Below are positions 15,040 through 24,293 of a stretch of 64,000 nt of DNA, one piece after another. Within the stretch, counting starts at the first letter, position 1, and every line of letters starts with the position of its first letter. The notes below the pieces were generated by a model, which was not told where the DNA came from, did no database searches, and saw only the letters and a list, made by a program, of their open reading frames with translations. A program made the translations under genes and the position numbers. This DNA is from CAVUWL01 sp963700105 (lineage in GTDB: Bacteria > Actinomycetota > Thermoleophilia > Solirubrobacterales > 70-9): positions 1,240,001-1,304,000 of the forward strand of contig CAVOWL010000004.1 in assembly GCA_963700105.1 (NCBI GenBank). Reading direction: 5' to 3'.

Positions 15040-16197
15040 ATGTCCCGTTCCACCCATCTCAAGCCCGGCTGGCTTATCGGCCTTATCCTCGGGACGGCAT
15101 TCGCATTCGCTTCGATGCCGGCTGTCGCGCAGGCTTCTCCGGTCAACCTCGCTACCGCGAGTCCATTCGTCGCCCTCGGCGGCTCCACGGTCACCAATAC
15201 CGGACCATCGGTGCTCAACGGAGATCTCGGAGTCTCCCCGGGCACCTCTCTCGTCGGTTTCGGTATGCCAGCAGTTGTAAATGGAGCCACGCACAACAAC
15301 GACGCGGTCGCCAGTCAGGCACAGTCTGATCTGACTACCGCCTATAACGTCGCGGCCGAACAACCGGTCGCACCAGCCAACGATCTATCGGGTACTGACC
15401 TCGGCAACAGAACGCTGACCGCTGGGGCCTACCGCTACACGTCATCCGCCCAGCTCACCGGCGCACTCACTCTCGACGCCCAGGGCAACCCCAACGCACA
15501 ATTCGTCTTCGAGATCAACTCGGCTCTGATCACTGCGCCGGCAAGCTCGGTGGTGCTGGTCAATGGAGCCTCTCCATGCAACGTCTACTGGCAGGTCGGC
15601 AGTTCGGCGACCCTCGACACCACGACCGCGTTTCAGGGTAATCTGATGGCGCTCACAAGCATTTCGCTAAATAACGGTGCATCAGTTATCGGGCGATTGC
15701 TCGCTCGAAACGGGCAAATCAGCCTAATCAACAATGTCCTCGAAGGATCCCAGTGTGGAACCGGATCCACTTCCTCATCTCCGTCACCGCCTGGGCCGAC
15801 TGTCGGAGAACCGGCAAGCGGTGCACCGGGTTCGACTGGCGGGCCCGCCTCTGGCACTGGTAAGGCAGTTCGGGTAAGTCTGCCGGGCGAACCCACCCAT
15901 AACGGAAGTGCGAGCATGTACCGCACAGCGCGGGCAGCCTGCACTGCAGGGTTTCGCGCCACCGTCCGCGGGCACCTGATCAAGAAGGTCGTCTTTAGCC
16001 TTGACGGCACCCGCATCGATAGCCGAACCAGCTCCCCGTTTCAAGTGCTCGTTCGGGCCACGCCCGGCGCACACAAGGTCGGGGCACGCGTCACCTTCAC
16101 CGATGCTACCCACGCAAAAACGCTGACGTTCACCTACCGAGCTTGCGCGTCAGCGCAGCTCCATCCACGCCACGGCCCATCGAAGTTCACCGGATGA
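15040..16197 (+). CDS. Secreted ice-binding-like (DUF3494) adhesin
   Basis: The 385-residue protein starts at an ATG with a strong AAGGAGG 6 bases upstream; an in-frame codon at 14986 is less likely. A signal peptide ends near residue 31 (AVAQASP). The DUF3494 ice-binding beta-solenoid covers about 32-240. It opens with FVALGGSTVTNTGPSVLNGDLGVSPG, and later strands include TLTAGAYRYTSSAQLTGALT and GNLMALTSISLNNGASVIGR. A Pro/Gly/Ser linker (about 245-290) leads to an Ig-like C-terminal domain. In many soil bacteria such domains act as surface adhesins rather than antifreeze. It follows the probable c-di-GMP riboswitch and overlaps the transpeptidase start by ATGA. Confidence 0.85.
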   Translation: MSRSTHLKPGWLIGLILGTAFAFASMPAVAQASPVNLATASPFVALGGSTVTNTGPSVLNGDLGVSPGTSLVGFGMPAVVNGATHNNDAVASQAQSDLTTAYNVAAEQPVAPANDLSGTDLGNRTLTAGAYRYTSSAQLTGALTLDAQGNPNAQFVFEINSALITAPASSVVLVNGASPCNVYWQVGSSATLDTTTAFQGNLMALTSISLNNGASVIGRLLARNGQISLINNVLEGSQCGTGSTSSSPSPPGPTVGEPASGAPGSTGGPASGTGKAVRVSLPGEPTHNGSASMYRTARAACTAGFRATVRGHLIKKVVFSLDGTRIDSRTSSPFQVLVRATPGAHKVGARVTFTDATHAKTLTFTYRACASAQLHPRHGPSKFTG

Positions 16198-16946
16198 CTG
16201 ATTCGACGTCCAATGGTACGCGACCCCCCGGTTGGAACCGGGGGGTCTTAGCTGTGGCGATTGCGCTCGTCGCAGTTGGCAGTGCCTGCGGCTACGTGGG
16301 CTCGGCCCAGGCCTCTAGTTACCGGGTGCCATCGAGCCAGCCCCTCGTGGTGCTGCTCGGAAATCACATAGCACGTCCCACGCCGAATTCCCATGCGCGT
16401 CGAATTGAAACTGTGAACGCACGGCGGCCGCTGACGCGTGTTCGGACTGTCCTGCCCGTGCTTGGCCGCGTCGGACGTGGAGAGCGCTCTTGGCTGCACG
16501 TCAGGCTTCCCGGTCGGCCAAACAGCCACACCGGTTGGATCTCGAGCTTCCACACCAGAAACACATCCACCAAATGGCACATCTGGGTAACACTTTCGGC
16601 TCGTCGGGTCACGATTTATCAGGATGGCCGGATCAGACGGCAGTTTCGAGCGGTTGTTGGCAAGCCCTCCACCCCGACCCCAAGGGGGCAGTTTTTTATC
16701 GAAGAGGCCCTGGCGCTCTCTCTTCGGGAATCTGGCGCTCCATTCGCCCTTGCAACCAGCGCCCGATCGGACGTCCTGCATGAATTCGATGGTGGGCCGG
16801 GTCAGATCGCCATCCATGGCACCGACAACCTACCCGGTGCTCCTGGATCGGCCGCCTCACATGGTTGCGTTCGACTCAGCACTGCCAATATCACCTGGAT
16901 GTCGCGTCGCATCGGCAGTGGGGTCCCGCTGACAATCACTAGGTAG
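16194..16946 (+). CDS. L,D-transpeptidase (YkuD domain)
   Basis: The protein is 250 residues with an N-terminal membrane/signal segment (GVLAVAIALVAVGSACGYV), a linker domain, and a YkuD catalytic domain at about 130-248. The active-site motif is intact: IAIHGTDNLPG followed by SHGCVRL, giving the His and Cys of the catalytic set. It cross-links peptidoglycan peptides or attaches proteins to the wall, outside the membrane. The ATG overlaps the stop of the adhesin gene (ATGA), so both are probably under the c-di-GMP riboswitch. Wall anchoring of the adhesin is a reasonable guess from this coupling. Confidence 0.88.
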   Translation: MTDSTSNGTRPPGWNRGVLAVAIALVAVGSACGYVGSAQASSYRVPSSQPLVVLLGNHIARPTPNSHARRIETVNARRPLTRVRTVLPVLGRVGRGERSWLHVRLPGRPNSHTGWISSFHTRNTSTKWHIWVTLSARRVTIYQDGRIRRQFRAVVGKPSTPTPRGQFFIEEALALSLRESGAPFALATSARSDVLHEFDGGPGQIAIHGTDNLPGAPGSAASHGCVRLSTANITWMSRRIGSGVPLTITR

Positions 16947-17174
16947 CGCTATGACGCCACCTGAGCTGACGAATCGCCAAAAGATTCGAGTGGATTGCCC
17001 ATCGAATCACATTCGAATCAAGTTATGTAAACCACTGTCGATAACACTAGTAACGGTCGCCTAACCACCGTTCTCAGCTCTTCGGACTGACCGCGCTGAT
17101 ACTTGGCCTCGCCGACATCCATCTAATGGATTCGAGCACCGGAGATGCCGGGCTGGGATCAAGAAAGGCCCGAC

Positions 17175-18410
17175 ATGCAAGGTCAGAAGCTCATAACGGC
17201 GGTGCTGTTCGCCCTGTTTTCGATGGTTGTCGTGGGGCCGCTAGGCGTAGCCATGGCGGCCTGTCACTCCCATCCCTTTCTCCCCTGCGGGCATGCCGCC
17301 TTTACGGGGAGTGCCGACCGCAGTGGAGCCCAGTCCTCCCACTGCGTTCAAAAGCGACAGGTCTGTCTTAGCGTGCGCGGCCCTCGGGGTCTGCCGGGAG
17401 CTAAAGGCCAGGCTGGGGCCACCGGCCTAAGGGGCTCGAGTGGTGCTTCTGGCCCCCAGGGACCCAGGGGAGCCGAAGGTGCTGGCGGGGCCACGGGTTC
17501 GACTGGACCAGCCGGCTCGGCCAGCGCCGCAGGACCACAAGGACTGCAAGGAGTCAAAGGTGAAACTGGCGCAGGAGGTGCGCCAGGAGCAACCGGTGCG
17601 CAAGGGGCTGCAGGAGTTGCCGGGGCGATAGGTTCGACTGGTGTAATCGGTGCGACTGGCACCTCGGGATCACAAGGACTGCAAGGAGTCAAAGGTGAAA
17701 CTGGCGCAGGAGGTGCGCCAGGAGCAACCGGTGCGCAAGGGGCTGCAGGAGTTTCCGGGGCGATAGGTTCGACTGGTGTAATCGGTGCGACTGGCACCTC
17801 GGGATCACAAGGACTGCAAGGAGTCAAAGGTGAAACTGGCGCAGGAGGTGCGCCAGGAGCAACGGGCCCGCAAGGACTTAAAGGAGCCGAAGGTGCTGGC
17901 GGGGCGACGGGTTCGACCGGCGAAACTGGATCGCAGGGGCCTGCCGGGGTTGCGGGTGCGCAAGGGCCTGCGGGCGCCAACGGCGCCGCCGGGTCGAGCG
18001 GACTCTCGCAGTATGCCTACGTCTACAACCAAAGCGAAGAGACTGTGCCGCTGGAGTCTGCTGTGACGTTCGATAGCAACGGAGTAGTGACGCCGGGAAT
18101 CACACATGTCGCAGGAACTGCGGGGGTCACGCTCGCTACCTCGGGCACCTATATGGTCACCTTTTCTGTGTCAGGCACTCAGCCCAGCCAGATGGCATTA
18201 TTCGTCAATGGAACGGTCGTTCCCGGATCGGTTTACGGCTCGGGGGCGGGAACCCAGCAAAACAACGGACAGGCAATTGTCGTTATTAGCGCTGGCGGGG
18301 TGCTAACTGTCAGAAATCACAGTTCTAGCGCGGCGGTTGGTCTTGCGACCCCGATCGGAGGAACACAGCCGACCACAAATGCTTCCATTGCCATCGAGAA
18401 GCTCGCGTAG
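17175..18410 (+). CDS. Secreted collagen-like repeat protein with C-terminal globular domain
   Basis: The protein is 411 residues. It has a signal peptide (about 1-29), a short Cys-containing region, a Gly-X-Y collagen-like region from about residue 67 to 275, and a C-terminal beta-sandwich of about 130 residues (YAYVYNQSEETVPLESAVTF onward) like the BclA/C1q-type trimer head. Such proteins form rigid surface filaments. The Gly-X-Y part includes a 135-bp DNA repeat present twice almost perfectly (from 17536 and 17671) with a partial third copy (from 17806). No sorting signal is seen. The start at ATG 17175 fits the signal peptide. Confidence 0.87.
   Translation: MQGQKLITAVLFALFSMVVVGPLGVAMAACHSHPFLPCGHAAFTGSADRSGAQSSHCVQKRQVCLSVRGPRGLPGAKGQAGATGLRGSSGASGPQGPRGAEGAGGATGSTGPAGSASAAGPQGLQGVKGETGAGGAPGATGAQGAAGVAGAIGSTGVIGATGTSGSQGLQGVKGETGAGGAPGATGAQGAAGVSGAIGSTGVIGATGTSGSQGLQGVKGETGAGGAPGATGPQGLKGAEGAGGATGSTGETGSQGPAGVAGAQGPAGANGAAGSSGLSQYAYVYNQSEETVPLESAVTFDSNGVVTPGITHVAGTAGVTLATSGTYMVTFSVSGTQPSQMALFVNGTVVPGSVYGSGAGTQQNNGQAIVVISAGGVLTVRNHSSSAAVGLATPIGGTQPTTNASIAIEKLA
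17536..17865 (+). repeat. 135-bp tandem repeat in the collagen-like gene
   Basis: Copies begin at 17536, 17671 and 17806 (exact period 135 bp, 45 residues, 15 Gly-X-Y triplets). The first two are complete and nearly identical at DNA level; the third runs for about 60 bases. Such identity suggests recent duplication and likely length variation between strains. Confidence 0.85.
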
Positions 18411-18449
18411 GTCATCCGATAGCTATCCCAGTCCAGAAAGGCACTCCAA

Positions 18450-18803
18450 ATGACATCTATCCGCAGTCCAATCACAGCCTCCGACCTAAGATCCCCCGAT
18501 GGTTCCAGGCGATTTCGCAGCCGCCCGGTTATTGCTGGCGTCCTCGTAAGTGCGAGCCTGACAATTGCTGCATGTGGCTCATCGGGGATGACCGCCACAC
18601 TAAACACTGGAAAGGTCGAGCAGGCCATTCAGAGCAGCAGCTTGACGCAACGAGGACAACATGCAAAAGTCTCCTGTCCCTCAACAGTGCCGCAACAGAA
18701 AGGTCTGACGTTTTCATGTACGGCGCGCGTCGGGCATGTCAATACGCGGTTCGTCGTCACCGAGCAAAACGAAGCTGGCCACGTAACCTACGAAGCTCGT
18801 TGA
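18450..18803 (+). CDS. DUF4333 lipoprotein
   Basis: The protein is 117 residues with an N-terminal hydrophobic segment ending in a lipobox (TIAAC at about residues 38-42). The DUF4333-like domain follows: VEQAIQSSSLTQRG, the cysteine in KVSCPSTVPQQKGLTFSC and TARVGHVNTRFVVTEQNE. DUF4333 proteins are small secreted proteins of actinobacteria with a conserved Cys pair and no known activity. It lies 39 bases after the collagen-like gene and may be co-transcribed with it. Confidence 0.75.
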   Translation: MTSIRSPITASDLRSPDGSRRFRSRPVIAGVLVSASLTIAACGSSGMTATLNTGKVEQAIQSSSLTQRGQHAKVSCPSTVPQQKGLTFSCTARVGHVNTRFVVTEQNEAGHVTYEAR

Positions 18804-19094
18804 AAGGACCGTGGAGGTGTCTGCAGCATATCGATGCAGGTCTTTATACAACGCGAATCCTTCTCCGATGGCGATTAGCTCACTGGAAAGCGACCGCGCC
18901 ACGTCCGCGTCGGCGGCGTCCGATGATCGGGCGCCCCCACCAGCTCTCGCGCTAGCCGCTCCGAATGCCGGCCAAGCTCCCGCGCCAGCCCCGCAGTCCG
19001 GTGTCCCCCGTGTCGAGGAAGGCATTGACGCCTTACCTGGTTTCGTCTTGCTCTTACAGATGCGCTTTGTCAACACGTTTCTCTCCTAGGCCTC

Positions 19095-19645
19095 TTAGCT
19101 CTCGAGCTCGTCAGTAATCGACTTGGTGCGTTGCTTTGCGACGTCAACGATTTTGTCGAAAAGCGCCACATGCCAACCCTCAGCCTTCGCAAGGCCGGCA
19201 ACACTCGTCGTGCAATGAAAGACACGGGCTGCTGTCTCGAGCACCAACGCTAGAAACCTCTCTATTTGGAGATCGCAGTCATGGCTCATGTCGACCCAGT
19301 TCGAGTAGGTCACTTGGCTCGGATCAAAGACGTCCCCAATGGACATCGCCATCGCATGGTCCAAGTCGTAGACGGCCGTGCAGACAATGTCATGCAGCGT
19401 CCCAGCCTTCGTCCCGACTCTGTGAAGAGGATCGCAAAGTTCTTGCCGTGAGCATTGCTGTTGCCGAGCACAAAGTTGCAGACAGCCGCCTGAACCATGA
19501 CCTGCACGTCGGGACCTCGACCTATCTCTAGAAGGAGATCATGAAGCTGTCGGAAGCCTGGTCCCCCGTTCTCCTGGTACTTGAGGTTGGTAGACACGCC
19601 AATCGCTTGGCAGACATCCTCTTGGTGCAACCTTGTAGTAGCTGT
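19095..19645 (-). pseudogene. HipA-like toxin kinase remnant (C-terminal half, frameshifted)
   Basis: One minus-strand frame (about 19645 to 19410) reads TTRLHQEDVCQAIGVSTNLKY and, later, NFVLGNSNAHGKNFAILFTES, both hallmarks of the HipA C-terminal kinase lobe. After a frameshift near 19410 the other frame continues with LHDIVCTAVYDLDHAMAMSIGD and ends at 19095. The N-terminal half is missing, replaced by the end of the repeat-protein gene. No hipB antitoxin is nearby. It is a decayed toxin-antitoxin gene. Confidence 0.75.
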
Positions 19646-21570
19646 GCCACTGGTGCTGCGGTCGCCCGCTCGATGCACCGCTTCTTCTGCGATGGATTCG
19701 CGATCTTGCGGCAGACGGCGATCGCGGCCTTGCGCCTGACCTTCTTAAGGCAGTTGGCCCGTTTCCGGCGGGCTTGCTTGCCGTTGCCCTTAAACCGCTC
19801 CTTGCATTGCTCGATCTCAAGTTTCAGGTCGGAGCGAGGTTTGGTCACCACCGGGACGATGGCGGGAGGCGGCGAGGGCTTCGCGTTCGGGTCGATAATT
19901 GTCAACCGGAAGGGGCCCTCGATGCCCCTGGAGGGGCTGCTGACCTGGATCCAGTAGGTGGTACCGGCCGCCGCCGTGAAGCGCTCTTTGGAGCCGACCT
20001 GCTGGGCCGAATAACAGGCACCGGGATCGTTTTCTCCGGTTGGCACGACCCGGGTCATCGCAGCAAAGGTCGAGCCCGTGTGCACGGAGACGAAGTCCGG
20101 CGTGACCGAACCACAGGTGCTGATATCAACCGGCCCATTGAAGTTTGAGTCCCACCGATACCAGACGGTCGCAATCGGTTCGTAGTTAAGGGCCGGCGCC
20201 GGCTCGCCCGTCTCCACGGTCGCATCGGTGTTATTGCCGGCGACTGAGATTGGCAATTCGGGGCCGATCGCGGTGGCGTCGGCGAAGTTGTCGTTTAGCG
20301 GCCGGCTGACTTTGTGGATTTCGAGTTCAAACGGCCCGGTGCCGTCGTTGAATGAGTCCCCGGCGATCGCGATCTCATACGTCGTGCCGGCGACCGCGCT
20401 CAGTTCCACTTCACAGTAAGGCGATCGGCTCTGCGGCTCGGTCGCCACGACGAGCGAGGAGATCGTCGTGCCGGTGAAGACCCCGAGCCTCGGCTGGTCC
20501 AGGTGGCAGGCGTTGAGCTTGACCAGCTCGCTGACGCTCGGCGTCCACTGGTACCAAACAGAGTGGGAATCATCGGTCAGGCCGCTGATCGGAAGTGCAC
20601 TCTCGCCGGGCTCAATCGTCGCGAAGCTGTTGTCGCCCTGCACCGCGAGCGGCAGCGTCGGTCCGATCACCGTCGCGTCGGCGAGGTCATCGTTGGCGGG
20701 TGGCGGCGCTTCGCGCAACGCGAGCGTGAAGGTCCCTTCACCGCGAATACTGCCGCTGAAGGCGATCTTGTATTCGGTCGCGGCGGTGACTGCGAACTCG
20801 ACCGTGCAGTTGTTGGTCTCGACGACTTCGCTCAGCGCGCCGAGGGAGGTGCCGGTGTAGACGCCGAGGGTCTTGTTGGCTGCCGACCCCGGCTGGGTTT
20901 CAAAGGGACAACCGCTGAGTTGGACCCGACCGGTAATCGGTGATGTCCAGGAGTACCAGACCGAACGCGAGTTTTCGAATCCGCCGAGGGCGGGCGGCTC
21001 GCCGCTCTCGTAGGTGGCATCGATCGTGCTGCCGCCGACCGAGACGGGCAGGCTGGCGCCGAGGTTCTGGGCGGAGGCGAAGTTGTCGTTGGCCGGGGGA
21101 TGGGGGGTGCGCAGGGTGAAGGTGAAGTTGCCCTGCGCGTGCAGGAAGTCGACCTGGATCTTGTAGGTGGTCGCGGCGATGGCGCTCAACTCGAGCTTGC
21201 ACGGGCCGGCGATGTCAGCGACCGTGGTCAGGCTGGCGTACGTGGTCCCGCCGGTGTAGACGCCGATGCCGAACGTGGCGTTGCCACCGGTGAAGCCAGA
21301 TGAACAGAGGTCGACTATGGCCGCGGTGCTGACCGACGGTGTCCACTGGAACCAGACCGACTCGGTGGCCGGGTTGCCGTAAACGGTCTCGCCCGCCTCA
21401 CCGGTGGCGCCGACCGTGGAAGCGGCGACCGAGACCGGCAGGGCTGGGCCGACCGTCTGGGCGTTGGCGATGTCATCGTTGGCTGGCGCCGCGCTCGCGG
21501 GCGCCGCCAAAGCCAGTGCTCCGAGCAGCGTGGCGACCGCAGCAAGTACCGTTCTGAAGCCTTTCCTCAA
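19528..21570 (-). CDS. Secreted protein with four PPC-like repeats
   Basis: The protein is 680 residues with a signal peptide (about 1-28, ending APASAAP). Four beta-sandwich repeats of about 130 residues follow, each opening with PANDD/PANDN or similar near residues 29, 158, 290 and 430. Each has SVWFQWTPS-type and GVYTG-type strands, in the style of bacterial pre-peptidase C-terminal domains. A basic Cys-containing tail (KLEIEQCKERFKGNGKQA) comes last. The final about 38 residues run into the HipA remnant in a different frame, so the natural C-terminus was probably replaced at about 19645. It is likely exported; function unknown. Confidence 0.8.
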   Translation of the reverse strand: MRKGFRTVLAAVATLLGALALAAPASAAPANDDIANAQTVGPALPVSVAASTVGATGEAGETVYGNPATESVWFQWTPSVSTAAIVDLCSSGFTGGNATFGIGVYTGGTTYASLTTVADIAGPCKLELSAIAATTYKIQVDFLHAQGNFTFTLRTPHPPANDNFASAQNLGASLPVSVGGSTIDATYESGEPPALGGFENSRSVWYSWTSPITGRVQLSGCPFETQPGSAANKTLGVYTGTSLGALSEVVETNNCTVEFAVTAATEYKIAFSGSIRGEGTFTLALREAPPPANDDLADATVIGPTLPLAVQGDNSFATIEPGESALPISGLTDDSHSVWYQWTPSVSELVKLNACHLDQPRLGVFTGTTISSLVVATEPQSRSPYCEVELSAVAGTTYEIAIAGDSFNDGTGPFELEIHKVSRPLNDNFADATAIGPELPISVAGNNTDATVETGEPAPALNYEPIATVWYRWDSNFNGPVDISTCGSVTPDFVSVHTGSTFAAMTRVVPTGENDPGACYSAQQVGSKERFTAAAGTTYWIQVSSPSRGIEGPFRLTIIDPNAKPSPPPAIVPVVTKPRSDLKLEIEQCKERFKGNGKQARRKRANCLKKVRRKAAIAVCRKIANPSQKKRCIERATAAPVAQLLQGCTKRMSAKRLACLPTSSTRRTGDQASDSFMISF

Positions 21571-22045
21571 ATCACCCTCCGTTACGGACCTTAGCCTAAT
21601 CGAATATGGGAATAACCGGCAACGATCCGACCCTGAACCCTGAGAGCCCCGGAAGGTTTCCCGAGAATATGGCTATATCCAAACGCCTTTAGGCGCGCGG
21701 CAGGCGAAGTTGCCGTCTCACATCAGTCTTTTATTGGTCCTTTAGGACGCGACTTCGGAATTTTTCGGGCCCGATGGTCTTTAGCTTGGCGTTGGCCACT
21801 GGGACAAGCCAGGCGAGAAGATTAGATCTGCATCTTGCCCCTAGCCGGCCGCCAAAGGGTTGACGCGGACCACCGGACTCGCCGTCTGGGGCAGCGAGCT
21901 AACGCGCCCCAACTACACCAATGGAGGTACTTTGGCTTGACCGAGACCCGACGGAGTCGGTGATCGATCGCGACCCTAAGCCCCGTGTCTCAGTTAATTC
22001 AACGAGCGGCAGCCTGCCGTAGCGTCGCCGCCGGCCGTGCGAGCC
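21571..22045. other. Intergenic region, nothing recognised
   Basis: This 475-base gap lies upstream of the repeat protein and downstream of the MMPL gene. A short hairpin-like CGCCTTTAGGCG occurs near 21687. No gene, tRNA or riboswitch pattern was found. Confidence 0.4.
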
Positions 22046-24223
22046 CTACATCGCCGATCTCGCGGCGGCGTGGGGCTCGGTGGGTTCGGTCGTCGCGCTC
22101 TCGGAGAAACCGAACCGCCGGTGGAAGCGGCGTAGTGGGGCCGGCGCCCACCAATTCCACTCACCGAGTAGGCGCATTAGCGAGGGAACCAGTAGGGCTC
22201 GAACGACCGTCGCGTCGATCATCACGCCGACTGCCATCCCTATTGAGATCTGTTTGACGAAGAAGACGGTGCTGACGCTGAAGGCGAGGAATACGACCGC
22301 AATCGCAAGCGCCGCCGCGGTAATCACGCGACCGGTGCGGGCGATCCCGGTGGCGATCGCCTTCTCGTTGCTGTCGCCGAGGTCGCGACGCTCTTTGATC
22401 CGCGCCATGACGAGCACGGCGTAGTCGGTCGCGAGGCCGAAGATCACGGCGAAAAGGAAGACTAGGCTCGTCACCTCGATTGCCGCCGGACCGTGGTACC
22501 CGAGCGGGCCGTCAAGCCAGCCTGCCTGGAAGGCGAGGACGAGGATTCCGAGGGTCGCGCCGAGGGTTAGCGAGTTCATCAGCAGCGTCTTCACCGGCAG
22601 GAGGACCGAACCGGTGAGCAAGAAAAGGATAACCAGGGTGGTGAGCGCGATCAGCCCCACCACCAGTGGAGCGTGTTCGATCAGGCTTTGCTTTTGGTCG
22701 ATGAAGCTGGCCGTGTTGCCGGAGACGAGGGCGGTCGAGGCCCCCGGTGGGGTCAGGCCGCGTATGTCTTCCACTGAATTCTGGGCGGGGGCTTGGAGCG
22801 CCGGCCCAGCGAGACCGAAGTTGGCGTAGGCGACCTGTCCGGAAGCCCGTCTGAAGGGACTGCCGCTCACGACTCCGTCGATCGCTTCGATACGCCGCTG
22901 GTAGGAGGCAAGCTGGGCCTTGCCGGCGTGACCGTCAACAGCAACGGTCACCGCTTCGGTGACATTGCGCGGGTAGTGGGCTTCCAGATACCGGTAGGCC
23001 TTGTAGGCGGGCACGACGGTCGGCACCGCCGCGGCGCTGGGACCGGTCAGCGTTGTCCACAGAAGCGGTGCTGCCGCGATTAATAGAAGCGCCGAGCTGG
23101 ATAGCGCGACGGTGACCGGGCGCCTCATTACGCCGCGCGCCAGTCGATACCAACCGCCGGAGGTGTCCTCCACGGCCGGTCCTCGGCGAATCGAGAGGGC
23201 GTCGACCCGGCTCCCGAGCAGGGTCAGCAGCGCGGGCACTACTAGGATCGCGATGATCGACGAAAGTAGCGCCACAGAGGCGCCGGCGACCGCCATCGAG
23301 TAAAGGAAGCGCTGCGGCATGAAGACCAGCGCTGCCATTGCCGCTGCGACCGTGAATCCGGAGAAGATCGCGGTGCGGCCTGCCGTCTGAACGGTGCGGC
23401 GGTGCGCCTCGCGCGAGGCGCCGCCATGCCCGATCTCCTCTCGGTATCGGGAGACCATGAGCAGGGCGTAGTCGACCGCTAATCCGAGACTGAGCCCCGT
23501 GGCGATGTTTAGGGCGAAAACAGAAGTGCCTACGAACGTCGACATGATCCGCAGCACAAAAAGCGTGCCGACGATGGAGACGCCTCCGATCAGCAGAGGA
23601 ATCGCCGCTGCGATGACGCCGCGAAAAACGAACAACAAGAGCAGTGCGAGCACGGGAAAGGCGATCATCTCGGCCTTGGTTAGGTCGCTTCGTGCCTGTT
23701 CGCTGGTCTGGTGGAAGCCCGCTGCAAAGCCGCCCATCGAGACGGCGAGCGGGCTCGAGGCGATCAGCGGTTCGACCTTTTCAGACGCGATCCCGCCGTC
23801 GTCTTCGATGTCGTTGGTCGAGAGATAGCCGGAGATCACCAGAGATTTCCCATTCCGGGCGACCAGACCGGCGCCGGCGCGCCGGTCGCGGATCGGGTTC
23901 ACCACGTGGCCGATGTACTCGATCTTTTCCAGCCCGCGGCTGAGCCGGTCGACGTCGCGGCGAACGGACGGGCTGCGCACGTTGAGTGGACCACCGTCTG
24001 GCGCTCGGACTACCAGCACGATCGCCGGGTTGGGGTTGTAGCCGAGCGCCCCGTTGAGGAGCGTCGTAGCCCGCTCGCTCTGGGAGGCCGGGTCGGTGAA
24101 GCCGGCGGGCTTCAGGTGGCGCTCAACGTCGTGGCCGATTGCGACGGCAAGAACGGCGAAGGCGCCGACAGCTGCGAGGACTCGCTTCGGGTGTTTCCAG
24201 GTGAGGTCCGCAATCCAGGTCAC
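22046..24223 (-). CDS. MMPL/RND-type membrane transporter
   Basis: The protein is 725 residues with the MMPL layout: one N-terminal helix, a periplasmic-type domain (about 35-160), a five- to six-helix block (about 170-370) containing GLSLGLAVDYALLMVSRYREE, and a second external domain and helix block with FAVIFGLATDYAVLVMARIKE. The two GxxxDYxxxxxxR motifs carry the membrane Asp-Tyr pairs that relay protons. Such proteins export lipids or small molecules across the membrane. It starts at GTG and is divergent from an HxlR regulator, with an inverted repeat between, so it is probably under that regulator's control. Confidence 0.9.
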   Translation of the reverse strand: MTWIADLTWKHPKRVLAAVGAFAVLAVAIGHDVERHLKPAGFTDPASQSERATTLLNGALGYNPNPAIVLVVRAPDGGPLNVRSPSVRRDVDRLSRGLEKIEYIGHVVNPIRDRRAGAGLVARNGKSLVISGYLSTNDIEDDGGIASEKVEPLIASSPLAVSMGGFAAGFHQTSEQARSDLTKAEMIAFPVLALLLLFVFRGVIAAAIPLLIGGVSIVGTLFVLRIMSTFVGTSVFALNIATGLSLGLAVDYALLMVSRYREEIGHGGASREAHRRTVQTAGRTAIFSGFTVAAAMAALVFMPQRFLYSMAVAGASVALLSSIIAILVVPALLTLLGSRVDALSIRRGPAVEDTSGGWYRLARGVMRRPVTVALSSSALLLIAAAPLLWTTLTGPSAAAVPTVVPAYKAYRYLEAHYPRNVTEAVTVAVDGHAGKAQLASYQRRIEAIDGVVSGSPFRRASGQVAYANFGLAGPALQAPAQNSVEDIRGLTPPGASTALVSGNTASFIDQKQSLIEHAPLVVGLIALTTLVILFLLTGSVLLPVKTLLMNSLTLGATLGILVLAFQAGWLDGPLGYHGPAAIEVTSLVFLFAVIFGLATDYAVLVMARIKERRDLGDSNEKAIATGIARTGRVITAAALAIAVVFLAFSVSTVFFVKQISIGMAVGVMIDATVVRALLVPSLMRLLGEWNWWAPAPLRRFHRRFGFSESATTEPTEPHAAARSAM

Positions 24224-24242
24224 CGTCCGGCACCCTACCAGT

Positions 24243-24264
24243 TTTCAAAGCATAAACTTTGAAA
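24243..24264. promoter_or_regulatory. Probable HxlR operator
   Basis: Perfect 8-bp arms TTTCAAAG and CTTTGAAA with a 6-bp spacer (cataaa) sit in the 70-bp gap between the divergent MMPL and HxlR genes. Position and symmetry suit binding by the HxlR dimer. Confidence 0.6.
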
Positions 24265-24293
24265 GTCAAATTAGCCCTGGTAGAGTCTCTTAA

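Noticed and set aside
17536..17940. Regular repeats considered as a CRISPR array
   Set aside because: The 135-bp units are in-frame Gly-X-Y codons, with no short repeat/unique spacer alternation.
17348..17980. Long minus-strand Pro/Ala-rich frame opposite the collagen-like gene
   Set aside because: It is the antisense shadow of the Gly-X-Y repeats; composition mirrors the sense strand and there is no ribosome site.
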